64,000 nt of DNA from Palsa-661 sp035535015. Lineage in GTDB: Bacteria > Actinomycetota > Acidimicrobiia > Acidimicrobiales > UBA8190. Positions 1 through 8,463 of this stretch are shown piece by piece. The position numbers and the translations under genes are program-made. The DNA is taken from assembly GCA_035535015.1 (NCBI GenBank), contig DATLQU010000014.1, positions 37,020-101,019 of the forward strand, in the 5' to 3' direction. Positions within the stretch are counted from its first letter, which is position 1, and each line of letters begins with the position of its first letter. The notes below the pieces were generated by a model. It saw only the letters and a program-made list of their open reading frames with translations, had not been told where the DNA came from and did not search any database.

Positions 1-52
1 CGCCCTTCAGTCGTTGCGGCTGACACTCGATGAGATGGGATGGGACCAGTGA
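1..52 (+). CDS. C-terminal tail of an ECF-type sigma factor (partial)
   Basis: An open frame enters from the left edge, with codons from base 2, and ends at the TGA at 50-52. It encodes ALQSLRLTLDEMGWDQ, which resembles the end of the region 4 helix of sigma-70 family proteins. The next gene encodes a zinc-finger anti-sigma protein, and sigma/anti-sigma pairs are usually adjacent in this order. The assignment rests on 16 residues plus context, so it is an inference. The stop codon overlaps the first unit of the tandem array that follows. Confidence 0.5.
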   Translation, partial: ALQSLRLTLDEMGWDQ

Positions 53-134
53 CCAATGACCGGTGACCAATGACCGGTGACCAATGACCGGTGACCAGTG
101 ACCAGGGACCGGTGACCGGTGACCAGGGACCGGT
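51..134. repeat. 14-bp tandem array, six units, between sigma and anti-sigma genes
   Basis: Six consecutive 14-bp units start at 51, 65, 79, 93, 107 and 121. The first three are identical (GACCAATGACCGGT) and the others differ by a few bases. The unit is itself a doubled 7-mer of the GACCNNT type. The array starts at the sigma stop codon and runs past the GTG start of the anti-sigma gene at 119. It therefore occupies the whole spacer and leaves no ordinary ribosome binding site. Confidence 0.9.
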
Positions 135-778
135 GCGACCAGTGGCACGGCCTTGTGGCCATGGAGTTCGTCGGCCAACTGGCTGACGAGGACCGTCTGG
201 CGCTGAGCGCCCATCTCGACGGGTGCCAGGACTGTCGCGACGAACGTGGCGACCTGGCCGGTCTGGCCCGGATCCTCCCGGCCGCCGATCCGAGCCATCT
301 GGGCGGGCACGAGGTGCCCTTCGCCCTGCAGGGGGCCGTCTTCGGTCGCCTGGCCGACGACGCCCGGCACGAGAAGAGGGGCCGGCGTGTCCGCTATGGA
401 CTGGTGGCGGCCGCCGCGGCGTCGGTCGCCGCCGTGGCCCTGGTGTTCGGCCTGTCCGGGTCACCGGGCGGTTCCGGACCGGGCCAGAGCACGGTGGCGC
501 TGCACGGGAGCAACGGTGTCCAGGCGTCGGCTCAGCTGACGACCAAGCCGTGGGGAACGGCAGTCCACATAGAGGAGTCGGGCCAGCGCGGTGGTCAGGA
601 CCTGTCCGTCTCCATGCGGACGAGCAACGGATCGTGGTGGGCCGCCGGGACCTACCGGACGGTGACGGGTCGGACCGTGCGGGTCGACCTGGCCTGTGCC
701 GTTCCCGCCTCGAAGATCACCGAGATCTGGGTACGGAACAGAGCCGGTCAGACCGTCCTTCGGGGCTACCTCGCCTGA
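119..778 (+). CDS. Zinc-finger (ZAS) anti-sigma factor, membrane anchored
   Basis: The 219-aa product has an N-terminal anti-sigma zinc-binding motif, with an early Cys at residue 6 and then H-x3-C-x2-C (HLDGCQDC) near residues 32-39. One hydrophobic segment follows near residues 93-113 (VAAAAASVAAVALVFGL), then a roughly 100-residue extracytoplasmic domain rich in beta strands. The family holds a cognate sigma factor at the membrane until a signal arrives, and the partner is probably the sigma factor ending at base 52. GTG 119 is preferred because it keeps the first Cys of the motif. An ATG at 161 would lose it. The 3' end overlaps the convergent ferritin-like gene by 13 bp. Confidence 0.75.
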   Translation: MTRDRCDQWHGLVAMEFVGQLADEDRLALSAHLDGCQDCRDERGDLAGLARILPAADPSHLGGHEVPFALQGAVFGRLADDARHEKRGRRVRYGLVAAAAASVAAVALVFGLSGSPGGSGPGQSTVALHGSNGVQASAQLTTKPWGTAVHIEESGQRGGQDLSVSMRTSNGSWWAAGTYRTVTGRTVRVDLACAVPASKITEIWVRNRAGQTVLRGYLA

Positions 779-1902
779 GCGGCTCTGTCCTTGGCCACCT
801 CGTCGAAGGCGGCGTAGTCCTCCGCGGTGTCGGTGGCGTGCTCGTAGCCGATGACCCCGAGCTCGGTGAAGCGGGTGCGGAGCCAACCGTCACCGGCGTC
901 GAGGAGACCCAGTTTGCGGCAGTTGGGAACGATCTTGGAGAAGAGCATGCCGCTGAAGACCTGTTCGGCACGCGGCGGCGACTCGAGCATCAGCCGGACG
1001 ACGGGCCGGGGGTCGACACCCATGCGCTGCCAGACGTCGGGTTGGAACCAGCGGCGACGGAGACGGACGGCCGCCTCGTAGGCGAACTCCTGGCGTTCGC
1101 GGAGCTCGGACCCCGAAAGTTCGGTGTAGTACTCCTGGAGACCGAGAACACCGAAGGCGACGTGGCGGGCCTCGTCGGCCATGACGTAGCGGAGGAGCTT
1201 CTTGAGCAGAGGCTCCTGGGTCATCTGGTGGATGGCTCCGAAGACGGCCAGGGCCAGGCCCTCCACCATGACCTGCATGCCCAGGTAGGTGATGTCCCAA
1301 CGCGGGTCGCTGATGATGTCGTCCAAGAGGGCCTGCAGATGGGGATTGATCGGATAGTGGCCCGACAGCTTCTCGTCGAGGTAGCGGGAAAAGACCTCGA
1401 CGTGGCGGGCCTCGTCCATGACCTGGGTGGCGGCGTAGTACTTGGCATCGATCCAGGGCACGGTCTCCACGATCTTGGCCGTGCAGACGAGAGCACCCTG
1501 CTCACCGTGGAGAATCTGGGACAAGGTCGAATTCTGCGACTCGACGGCGAATTGGGTCCACTCCCGGGCGCCCCAATTCTTGAGCGGCGATCCCTGCGCC
1601 TGGGAGAGCGCCCTGAAGCGCTGGGCCGGGCCCCCGCCGTCGAGCTGGCGGGCCACGCTCTGCTGGTCGACGTCGGTGGACCAGGGGAGGTCGCAGGAGC
1701 CGTTCCACTGGGAGTGCTTGGCCTTTTCGTAGAGCTTGGCCAGGGGGACCCGGTGGCGCTCGTAGTCCCATGTGAAGGCCACGTCGGTCGAACTCTGGAC
1801 GGCCCGGACGAGATCGTGCCGCTCGGTGCGGCCGGCGGCGATGACGGCGTCGACGGCCTCATCGGTGACCGTGGGCCGTTGCTCTTGGGCGTGCGTCGGC
1901 AT
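766..1902 (-). CDS. Ferritin-like diiron protein
   Basis: The 378-aa protein carries the four-helix diiron ligand pattern: Glu near 134 (GEQGAL), E-x2-H at 164-167 (DEARHVEVF), Glu near 214 (VEGLALAVFG) and a second E-x2-H at 244-247 (DEARHVAFG). This matches ferritin-like oxygenases related to ribonucleotide reductase R2 and AurF-type N-oxygenases. The substrate cannot be named. The chosen ATG at 1902 follows an AAGGGGG box at a good distance, whereas an upstream frame extension has none. The gene is divergent from the acyl-CoA synthetase gene and overlaps the anti-sigma gene tail to tail. Confidence 0.8.
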   Translation of the reverse strand: MPTHAQEQRPTVTDEAVDAVIAAGRTERHDLVRAVQSSTDVAFTWDYERHRVPLAKLYEKAKHSQWNGSCDLPWSTDVDQQSVARQLDGGGPAQRFRALSQAQGSPLKNWGAREWTQFAVESQNSTLSQILHGEQGALVCTAKIVETVPWIDAKYYAATQVMDEARHVEVFSRYLDEKLSGHYPINPHLQALLDDIISDPRWDITYLGMQVMVEGLALAVFGAIHQMTQEPLLKKLLRYVMADEARHVAFGVLGLQEYYTELSGSELRERQEFAYEAAVRLRRRWFQPDVWQRMGVDPRPVVRLMLESPPRAEQVFSGMLFSKIVPNCRKLGLLDAGDGWLRTRFTELGVIGYEHATDTAEDYAAFDEVAKDRAAQAR

Positions 1903-2006
1903 GGTTCCCCCTTCGCCTTCTTCGACGGTAGGAGACACCGACGAGAACGTCAACGGAAAGGCTCGGACCCGGACCCCGATCCCGTCGGCGGTAAGGTGGC
2001 GACCCC

Positions 2007-3725
2007 GTGCCCGCGCGCCCGAACTCGACGACGGATCCGGCCGGCACCGTGGCCGAGCTTCTGCTGGCCCGGGCCGAGGACGAGGGGCCGGGCCTGATCT
2101 TCGAAGAGCGGTCGTGGAGGTGGCGGGAGGTGGTGGCCGAAAGCGCCCGGTGCGCGGCGCGGGCCACGACTTTGCGGCGGGCCGGGCCGTTCCACATCGG
2201 AGTCCTTCTCGAGAACGTGCCCGAGTACCTGTTCTGGCTCGGCGGGGCGGCTCTGTCGGGTGCCACCGTGGTCGGGATCAATCCCACCCGGCGCGGCGCC
2301 GAGCTGGCGCGCGACATCCGGTTCGCCGATTGTCAGCTGGTGGTGACCGACGCCAACGGCTCGGCTCTGCTCGACGGTCTCGATCTCGGACTGGCAGCCG
2401 ACCGGATACTGCGCGTCGACAGCCCGTCCACCGGTGACGGCCCGCAGGCCGGTGAGAACCAGAGCGCCGGTGACAGCCCACCAGGCGGGGACGGTGCTGT
2501 GGTCGAGACGGTGTCGCCGTCGGATCTCCTGCTGCTTCTGTTCACCTCGGGAACGACGGGAAATCCCAAAGCGGTGCGGTGCACGCAGGGCCGGCTGGCC
2601 TCCATCGCCGGTCGGGCGGCGGCCGGATACGGCTTTCGGGGTGAGGACATCTGCTACTGCCCGATGCCTCTGTTCCACGGCAACGCCATCATGGCGCTGT
2701 GGGCTCCGGCTCTGTCGGTGGGGGCGACGGTGGCGTTGACCCGGCGGTTCAGCGCCTCGGGCTTCCTGGCCGACGTGCGGCGGTTCGGCGCCACGCGGTT
2801 CACCTACGTGGGGAAGGCCCTGGCCTACGTGCTGGCCACGGCCGAGGCCGCCGACGACGCCGAGAACAGCTTGCGCGAGGGGTTCGGGACCGAGGCGTCG
2901 AGTCCCGACCGGGCGGCTTTCGAACGACGGTTCGGGTGCCGATTGGTGGAGGGCTACGGGTCGAGCGAGGGCGGGGCCGTTCTGAACGTGACGCCGCAGA
3001 CGCCGGTGGGATCGCTCGGACTGCCGGTACCGGGCGACGACATCGTGATCTGCCGACCGCAGACGAAGAGCGAGTGCCCGCCGGCGCGTTTCGACGAGGC
3101 CGGTCGGTTGCTGAACGCCGACGAGGCCATCGGCGAGATCGTGAACCGGGGAAGCGCCAGGAGCTTCGAGGGCTACTACGAAAACCCCGAGGGTGACGCC
3201 GAGCGGGTCCACGACGGGTGGTACTGGACGGGGGACCTGGGATATCGCGACGGCGACGGCTACTTCTACTTCGCCGGCCGGGGTGACGACTGGCTGCGGG
3301 TCGATTCCGAGAACTTCGCCGCCGCGCCGATCGAACGGATCGTGGAACGGCACCCCGATCTGGCCGCCGTCGCCGTCTACGCCGTGCCCGACCCCCGGTC
3401 GGGCGACGAGGTGATGGCGGCGGTGGAATTGAAGAGCGGCACCGGATTCGATCCCGTGCGGTTCGCCGAGTTCCTGGCCGAGCAGCCCGACCTGGGGACG
3501 AAATGGTCGCCCCGGTTCGTTCGGGTGATGGCCGAGCTGCCCCTGACGGCCACGGGGAAGATCACCAAGGGGTCTCTGCGACGGACGGCCTGGCAGGGCG
3601 ACGACCCCGTCTTCTGGATCCCCGACCGGACCGGCTCGCGGTATGTGGCGATGACGGGGGCCGACCGGGAGCGTCTGCGGGAGGAATTCGACCGTTACGG
3701 ACGATCGGGCCTGATCCCCCACTGA
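2007..3725 (+). CDS. AMP-forming acyl-CoA synthetase / ligase
   Basis: The 572-aa protein has the ANL superfamily core motifs in order: the P-loop-like LLLFTSGTTGNPKAV near residue 180, GYGSSEGG near 318, the YxTGD element (DGWYWTGDLGYRDGDGYFY) near 405, the hinge region (GRGDDWLRVDSENF), and the catalytic Lys region LTATGKITKGSLRR near 520. It should activate a fatty or other carboxylic acid to an acyl-AMP and then to the CoA thioester in the cytoplasm. It starts with GTG at 2007 behind GGTAAGGTGG. The exact substrate cannot be read from the sequence. Confidence 0.88.
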   Translation: MPARPNSTTDPAGTVAELLLARAEDEGPGLIFEERSWRWREVVAESARCAARATTLRRAGPFHIGVLLENVPEYLFWLGGAALSGATVVGINPTRRGAELARDIRFADCQLVVTDANGSALLDGLDLGLAADRILRVDSPSTGDGPQAGENQSAGDSPPGGDGAVVETVSPSDLLLLLFTSGTTGNPKAVRCTQGRLASIAGRAAAGYGFRGEDICYCPMPLFHGNAIMALWAPALSVGATVALTRRFSASGFLADVRRFGATRFTYVGKALAYVLATAEAADDAENSLREGFGTEASSPDRAAFERRFGCRLVEGYGSSEGGAVLNVTPQTPVGSLGLPVPGDDIVICRPQTKSECPPARFDEAGRLLNADEAIGEIVNRGSARSFEGYYENPEGDAERVHDGWYWTGDLGYRDGDGYFYFAGRGDDWLRVDSENFAAAPIERIVERHPDLAAVAVYAVPDPRSGDEVMAAVELKSGTGFDPVRFAEFLAEQPDLGTKWSPRFVRVMAELPLTATGKITKGSLRRTAWQGDDPVFWIPDRTGSRYVAMTGADRERLREEFDRYGRSGLIPH

Positions 3726-3802
3726 GCCGGGCCGACCGCCCTCGACGGGCGGGTCAGGGCGTGCTCTGATCTGAGGTCGGACATGAGAAAGGCACAAGCA
3801 CG

Positions 3803-4597
3803 ATGAGCAGTGTGATGAAGCGGCTGTCCGGGATCGTCCAGGCCAAGGCCAACAAGGCGCTCGACAAGGCCGAGAACCCGGCCGACATGCTCGACCTGTC
3901 CTACGAGAAGCAGGCCGAGAACCTCCAGAAGGTGCGGCGGGCGCTGGCCGACGTGGCCACGGCCAAGAAGCGGTTGGAGCTGCAGGCGGCCGAATTGCAG
4001 GCGCAGGCGAGCAAGCTCCAGGACCAGGCCAAGCAGGCCCTGGCCCAGAACCGGGAGGATCTGGCCCGGGAGGCGTTGAGCCGGCGGTCGGGGTTGGCCG
4101 ACCAGTTGACGGAGCTCGGGACCCAGCACAGCCAGGTCGAGGCCCAGCAACAGCAACTCGAGACGACGGCCACCAGGTTGTCGACCCAGATCGAGGCCTT
4201 CCGGACCAAGAAGGAGACCCTGAAGGCCAGCTACACGGCCTCCAAGGCGCAGGCCAGCATCGGCGAGGCGGTATCGGGGATCTCGGAGTCGATGACCGAC
4301 GCCGGGATGACGCTGCAGCGGGCCCAGGACAAGATCAGCCAGATGCAGGCCCGGGGGGCGGCCATCGACGAGCTGATCGACACCGGGGCCCTGCCCGACG
4401 CCCTCGGGGGGGCGAAGGACGACATCCAGGCGCAGCTGGACGCCACCTCGCAGACCGGTCAGGTCGATTCCGAATTGGCGGCGCTGAAGGCGGAGTTGGG
4501 ATCGGCGGCTCCGGCCGCCGGCCTGCCCGGCGCCAGCCCCGGAGCCGAGAGTACGGGCCCGGCCGATCCGTCGGCGCCGGCGGGAGGGGGGTCCTGA
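3803..4597 (+). CDS. pspA: PspA/IM30 family membrane-stress protein
   Basis: The 264-aa protein is almost entirely helical and coiled-coil, from MSSVMKRLSGIVQAKANKAL through a Gln/Glu/Ala-rich stretch to about residue 215, as in the PspA/IM30/Vipp1 (ESCRT-III-like) family that protects the cytoplasmic membrane. The last 40 residues are a disordered Ala/Pro/Gly/Ser tail. It is followed without a gap by the pspAA-like gene, the usual actinobacterial pairing. The first residues could form the amphipathic membrane-binding helix. Confidence 0.88.
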   Translation: MSSVMKRLSGIVQAKANKALDKAENPADMLDLSYEKQAENLQKVRRALADVATAKKRLELQAAELQAQASKLQDQAKQALAQNREDLAREALSRRSGLADQLTELGTQHSQVEAQQQQLETTATRLSTQIEAFRTKKETLKASYTASKAQASIGEAVSGISESMTDAGMTLQRAQDKISQMQARGAAIDELIDTGALPDALGGAKDDIQAQLDATSQTGQVDSELAALKAELGSAAPAAGLPGASPGAESTGPADPSAPAGGGS

Positions 4598-4863
4598 TGA
4601 TCGTGCGGATTTTGGGCGAGGGCCGTTACGACGTTCCCGAGGCGGACATGCCGGCCATCGAGCAGCTCGACGCCCAGTTGACCGACGCCATGGACCGCGA
4701 GGACGAGGTGGAGTTCGACTCCTCTCTGGCCGACCTGGTCGGTCAGGTGCGTCGCAGCGGGGTGCAGCTGGCCGCCGACGACCTGCAGACGTCGGGGCTG
4801 GTGGTCCCCCACGAGGGGTCCAGCCTGGCCGAGGTGAGGACGCTGCTCAACGAAGGGGCCTGA
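4597..4863 (+). CDS. PspA-associated protein, PspAA domain
   Basis: This 88-aa protein opens with MIVRILGEGRYDVPEADM and matches the small PspAA domain found beside PspA in actinobacteria and archaea. Its ATG overlaps the pspA stop by one base (TGATG), so the two are translationally coupled and probably act together at the membrane. The Asp/Glu-rich middle is typical of the family. No other psp genes are in the window. Confidence 0.8.
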   Translation: MIVRILGEGRYDVPEADMPAIEQLDAQLTDAMDREDEVEFDSSLADLVGQVRRSGVQLAADDLQTSGLVVPHEGSSLAEVRTLLNEGA

Positions 4864-4918
4864 CCGGGCAGGCCTGACAGCGAAGGGCAGGCCTGAGCAC
4901 GAAGAGCAGACCCCGTCG

Positions 4919-5644
4919 TCAGGTGGCCGCCGCCTGGGCGGCCAGGATGAGCTCGACCAGCTCGCAACGGTCGGCGTCGCAGAGAGCGGCGAAGGGGCGC
5001 GCCGCGGCGCGGTTGGTGACCGCCTCGGCCTCTTGCCAGGCCGCCGCGTGGGGGTCGGGCTCGGGGAAGGGTTCGGTCCAGCCGAAGAGGGCGGCCATGG
5101 CCGGGGTCTTGACCATGACCGCGTCGAGGGGTTCCATGGCCGAGGCGATGATGGCGGCACCATGGATCGCCCCCCGCCATTCACGGAGGACGTTCATGCG
5201 GTGCAGGGCCAGGGCCTTCGGCTCCTTGGGCTCGGGCAGGGCGGCCCAGGCGGCGAAGAGCGGTGCCCCGGCCGGGGAGGCGGCGGCGATCAGCTTTGCT
5301 TCGAGCTCGGCCAGACGGGTGTAGTCCACGGCGTCGCCGAGATGCGCCGCCGACCAGGTGTCGAGACAGGAGGCGAAGGCCTGGGCGGCCTCCATCGGGG
5401 CCATGACGGCCCGGCCCCGGTCCCAACGCTGGACGATGGAGGAGGGGTTGAAGAAGACGAAGGCGGCGGCGACGACGGTGCCGTCGACTTCGCCAAGGGC
5501 ACCGCCGCGGCCGGTGACGTAGAAGTCGACGCCGTCGAAGCCGAGCTGACCGCCCTGTTGATAGGTGGCGCCGTCGAGCATGAAGCCGGCCGGGAGCGAG
5601 ACGATGACGGGGGTTGTCTGGTGGGCGGCCTCGAGGGGGTCCAT
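4919..5644 (-). CDS. SCO6745-family protein of unknown function
   Basis: The 241-aa protein resembles the SCO6745/SalK-like actinobacterial family: an N-terminal GVDFYVTGRGGALGEVDGTVV segment, then AAAFVFFNPSSIVQRWDRG, a helical middle, and MNVLREWRGAIHGAAI near residue 155. Members occur near natural-product and xenobiotic genes, but no activity is established. The gene ends soon after pspAA, convergent with it, and is divergent from the LLM oxidoreductase gene. The family call rests on recognised motif layout only. Confidence 0.6.
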   Translation of the reverse strand: MDPLEAAHQTTPVIVSLPAGFMLDGATYQQGGQLGFDGVDFYVTGRGGALGEVDGTVVAAAFVFFNPSSIVQRWDRGRAVMAPMEAAQAFASCLDTWSAAHLGDAVDYTRLAELEAKLIAAASPAGAPLFAAWAALPEPKEPKALALHRMNVLREWRGAIHGAAIIASAMEPLDAVMVKTPAMAALFGWTEPFPEPDPHAAAWQEAEAVTNRAAARPFAALCDADRCELVELILAAQAAAT

Positions 5645-5765
5645 GGGGTCACTCTCCTGGGCGATGGCGGAGGCGGCAAAAGGTGGCGAAGTCGGCGAGG
5701 TTACCAGCGGGGGTCAACCGGTACCCTGGCCCGATGAGCGGCGACCGACTCCCGGGGCGAGAGCC

Positions 5766-6653
5766 GTGAAGGTACGGATCGGCGTCGGCGCCGGGCTGGA
5801 GTCCTCGTCGGGGACGGAGCTGGGCGGGCTGGTGAAAGACCTGGAGGAGCTGCACTTCGACTCCATCTGGCTGGCCGACCTGCTGAGCTTTCCCGGAGAC
5901 GACCCCCTGACGGGGCTGGCCTACGCGGCGGGGGCGACGGCCAAGCTGAAGATCGGGACGACCCTGGTGCTGCCCGGGCGGAACCCGGTGCGGTTGGCCA
6001 AGCAGATCGCCACCTTGGACCGGGTGTCCGGTGGACGGCTGCTTCTGACCTTCGTCTTCGGGATCCGGCATCCGACGGAACTGTCGGCCATGGGAGTCGA
6101 CGCCTCGGCCCGCGGGGCATTGGTCGACGAGGTGCTGCCGCTGTTGCGGCGGCTGTGGACCGAGGACGAGGTCGGGCACGCCGGTGGCGCCTACCGGTTC
6201 GAGGGGGTGACGGTCGAGCCCAAGCCGCTTCAGAATCCGCTCGACGTCTGGCTGGGCGGGAACGTGCCCAGTTCCCTGCGGAGAGCCGGGGTGCTGTCCG
6301 ACGGATGGTTGCCGAGCATGTGCCTGCCGGCCGAGGCGGCCGCCGGGCGGCGGACGATCGAGCAGGCGGCGGCCGAGGCCGGGCGGAGAATCGACCCCGA
6401 GCACTTCGGGGTGAGCATCGGCTACTACCGGGGCGAGGCTCCCCCGCCCCGGTTGGGGCGGCTGGCCGGTCGGCGGAGCGCCGACGAGCTGGCCCAGTTG
6501 GTGCCGAACGGGATCGCCGGGCTGCGGAGCTTGATGGAGCGCTACCTCGAGGTGGGGTTCTCCAAGTTCGTGGTCCGGCCTCTGGTGGCGCCGGGGTCGT
6601 GGCGCGACGAGCTCGAGGATCTGGCCGCCGGGGTGCTCGACCTGCAGGTCTGA
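5766..6653 (+). CDS. LLM-class F420-dependent oxidoreductase
   Basis: The 295-aa product, starting at GTG 5766 (MKVRIGVGAGLE), has the luciferase-like TIM-barrel pattern: FDSIWLADLLS, LKIGTTLVLPGRNPVRLAKQ near residue 75, GGRLLLTFVFGIRHPTE near 95, and KPLQNPLDVWLGGNVPSSLRRAG near 150. Such proteins in actinobacteria mostly use the deazaflavin F420 to reduce or oxidise small organic molecules. The frame is open further upstream, but the family N-terminus begins at KVRIGV. The substrate is unknown. Confidence 0.82.
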   Translation: MKVRIGVGAGLESSSGTELGGLVKDLEELHFDSIWLADLLSFPGDDPLTGLAYAAGATAKLKIGTTLVLPGRNPVRLAKQIATLDRVSGGRLLLTFVFGIRHPTELSAMGVDASARGALVDEVLPLLRRLWTEDEVGHAGGAYRFEGVTVEPKPLQNPLDVWLGGNVPSSLRRAGVLSDGWLPSMCLPAEAAAGRRTIEQAAAEAGRRIDPEHFGVSIGYYRGEAPPPRLGRLAGRRSADELAQLVPNGIAGLRSLMERYLEVGFSKFVVRPLVAPGSWRDELEDLAAGVLDLQV

Positions 6654-6724
6654 GGAGCCTCGGCGGCAGGCGGCGGCGAAGCGGGACATGGCATGCTGCT
6701 TCGAACTGAGACGATGGAGGGGTT

Positions 6725-7111
6725 GTGGGAAAGGCACGAGCAGAGATCCAGATCGAGAAGCCGGCCGATGAGGTCTGGGCCCTGGCCGGAGACTTCGGCG
6801 GCATCGGGGGATGGATGCCCGGGATCGAGTCCTGTGTGGTCGACGGGGACGACCGGATCCTGAAGATGATGGGGATGGAGATCACCGAGCGACTGGTCCG
6901 GCGCGACGACGACGAGAAGTCGATCGTCTACGGGATCGTGGGCGGGGTGCCGGGGGTGGGCAACCACAAGGCCACCATCGCCGTGAGCCCCGAGGGCAGC
7001 GGCTGCCATGTGACCTGGGACGTGGAGGTGGAGCCCGACGAGATGACGGAGATGATGCAGGGGATCTACCAGCAGTCCCTGCAGGCGATGAAGGACCATC
7101 TCGGCGGTTGA
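6725..7111 (+). CDS. SRPBCC (START-like) family protein
   Basis: The 128-aa protein shows the hallmarks of the SRPBCC hydrophobic-cavity fold: IEKPADEVWALAGDFGGIGGWMPGIESC at the start, then alternating strands, and a C-terminal helix (MMQGIYQQSLQAMKDHL). Members bind lipids or polyketide-like ligands or act as cyclases. It starts with GTG behind GGAGG (6717-6721). A second SRPBCC gene follows within 10 bp, so the two form an operon downstream of the LLM enzyme. Confidence 0.75.
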   Translation: MGKARAEIQIEKPADEVWALAGDFGGIGGWMPGIESCVVDGDDRILKMMGMEITERLVRRDDDEKSIVYGIVGGVPGVGNHKATIAVSPEGSGCHVTWDVEVEPDEMTEMMQGIYQQSLQAMKDHLGG

Positions 7112-7116
7112 CGTCG

Positions 7117-7608
7117 GTGACTGATCCTCCGGACGGGCCGGGACTCGCACCGGGCAAGGGGCGATGGCAGATCAGCTCCACGGTGCGGACGTCGGCACCG
7201 GTGGAGGTGGTGTGGCCCCTGATCGGCGAGGCCGAGCGGTGGAGGGAGTGGGCGTGGATGACCCGGACCTTCCTGCTGCGGCCCGGTGCCCCTGAGGCGG
7301 ACGGCGTCGGGGCGCTGCGGCGATTCGGGATCGGCCCCGTGGGGGGCAGCCGGGAAGAGGTGGTGGCCTGGGAGCCGCCACACCATCTGGGCTACGTGGT
7401 GGTCAGCGGGCTGCCCGTGCGGCGCTACCGGTCCGACGTCGTGCTCGAGGGTGACGCCTTGGGGACCGTGATCCGGTGGGACGGGAGTTTCGACGCGCTG
7501 GTGCCGGGGACGGGGCCGGGGCTGCGGATGGTGTTGCAGCGGATGGTGGGCGGCTTCGCCCGGCGGGTGGGTCGCTACGCCGAGAGCCTCGGTTCCGGCG
7601 GGGACTGA
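7117..7608 (+). CDS. SRPBCC (START-like) family protein, second copy
   Basis: About 163 aa. ISSTVRTSAPVEVVWPLIGEAERWREWAWM is the START-like N-terminus, and a C-terminal helix (GLRMVLQRMVGGFARRVGRY) closes the cavity. It is quite divergent from the preceding SRPBCC protein, so this is a functional pairing rather than a recent duplication. The start is uncertain: GTG 7117 was chosen, but TTG 7108 in the same frame would overlap the upstream stop by 3 bp and lies nearer to an AAGGA box. Confidence 0.7.
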   Translation: MTDPPDGPGLAPGKGRWQISSTVRTSAPVEVVWPLIGEAERWREWAWMTRTFLLRPGAPEADGVGALRRFGIGPVGGSREEVVAWEPPHHLGYVVVSGLPVRRYRSDVVLEGDALGTVIRWDGSFDALVPGTGPGLRMVLQRMVGGFARRVGRYAESLGSGGD

Positions 7609-7612
7609 GAAC

Positions 7613-8416
7613 TCACTCGACGGAGACGCCCTCGAGCGGCGGTGGTTGCGGGTAACGCGGGTCCATGGCGTCGAGGAGGTCGACGAGGACGGTGCTGACG
7701 GCCCAGTTGCGGAACCACTTGTGATCGGCGGGGATGACGTACCAGGGGGCGATATCGGTCGAGGTGAGGGTGAGGACGTCGGCGTAGGCGGCGGTATAGG
7801 CGTCCCAGTGTTTGCGCTCGAGGAAGTCGGTGCGGTTGAGCTTCCAGCGCTTGTCGGGACGGTCGAGGCGTTCTTGGAGTCGGCGGCCCTGTTCGGGGCG
7901 CGAGATGTGGAGAAAGAACTTGACGACGGTGGTGCCGGCGTCGGCCAGCAGGTTCTCGAAGGCGTTGATGTGGGCGAAGCGGGCCTGCCAGATGGCGGTG
8001 TCGACCAGGCCGTCGACCCGGGCCACCAGAACGTCCTCGTAGTGCGAGCGGTTGAAGATGCCGATCTCACCGGCCCGGGGAACGCTGTGGTGGACGCGCC
8101 AGAGGAAGTCGTGGGAGAGCTCCTCGCCCGTCGGTTCCTTGAACGAGACCACCCGCGCCCCCTGGGGGTTGATGCCGGTGAAGACGTGCTTGATGGTGCC
8201 GTCCTTACCGGCGGCGTCGAGGCCCTGGAGGACGACGAGGAGAGAGCGGCGGGCTTCGGCCCAGAGACGGACCTGGAGCTCCCGGAGACGCTGTTGGAGA
8301 TCGAGGACGGCCAATTCGGTGGCCGGCCGGTCCCCCGGTGCACCGGCCGTCGATCCGGGATCGAAGGCATCGGGGTCCACCCGTCGGCCCGGGTGGACCC
8401 TCCAGAGTTCAGCCAC
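7613..8416 (-). CDS. ppk2: Polyphosphate kinase 2 family phosphotransferase
   Basis: The 267-aa protein has the PPK2 Walker A motif GLDAAGKDGT at residues 65-74, the GARVVSFKEPTGEELSHDFLWR lid region, and the Walker B/arginine region GIFNRSHYEDVLVARV near 122. PPK2 enzymes move phosphate between polyphosphate and nucleotides. The single PPK2 domain and N-terminal extension suit the polyphosphate:ADP/AMP phosphotransferase class, but the subclass cannot be settled from sequence alone. It starts with GTG, and the Usp gene lies 47 bp upstream on the same strand. Confidence 0.88.
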   Translation of the reverse strand: MAELWRVHPGRRVDPDAFDPGSTAGAPGDRPATELAVLDLQQRLRELQVRLWAEARRSLLVVLQGLDAAGKDGTIKHVFTGINPQGARVVSFKEPTGEELSHDFLWRVHHSVPRAGEIGIFNRSHYEDVLVARVDGLVDTAIWQARFAHINAFENLLADAGTTVVKFFLHISRPEQGRRLQERLDRPDKRWKLNRTDFLERKHWDAYTAAYADVLTLTSTDIAPWYVIPADHKWFRNWAVSTVLVDLLDAMDPRYPQPPPLEGVSVE

Positions 8417-8463
8417 AGGGGCGACGGGAGAGCGGAGGTGGGCGACGCCGAGGTCGGGGCCCG

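Noticed and set aside
51..134. CRISPR-like appearance of the repeat array at the left edge
   Set aside because: The units are 14 bp, directly adjacent and without spacers.
223..2097. A 624-codon plus-strand frame overlapping the anti-sigma and ferritin-like genes
   Set aside because: It is antisense to a gene with intact diiron motifs and a good ribosome binding site. Its translation is Arg/Gly/Pro-rich, as expected for shadow frames in high-GC DNA.
1950..3797. A 615-codon minus-strand frame opposite the acyl-CoA synthetase
   Set aside because: It mirrors the codon bias of the true gene on the plus strand, which has every ANL motif. No recognisable domain appears in the antisense translation.
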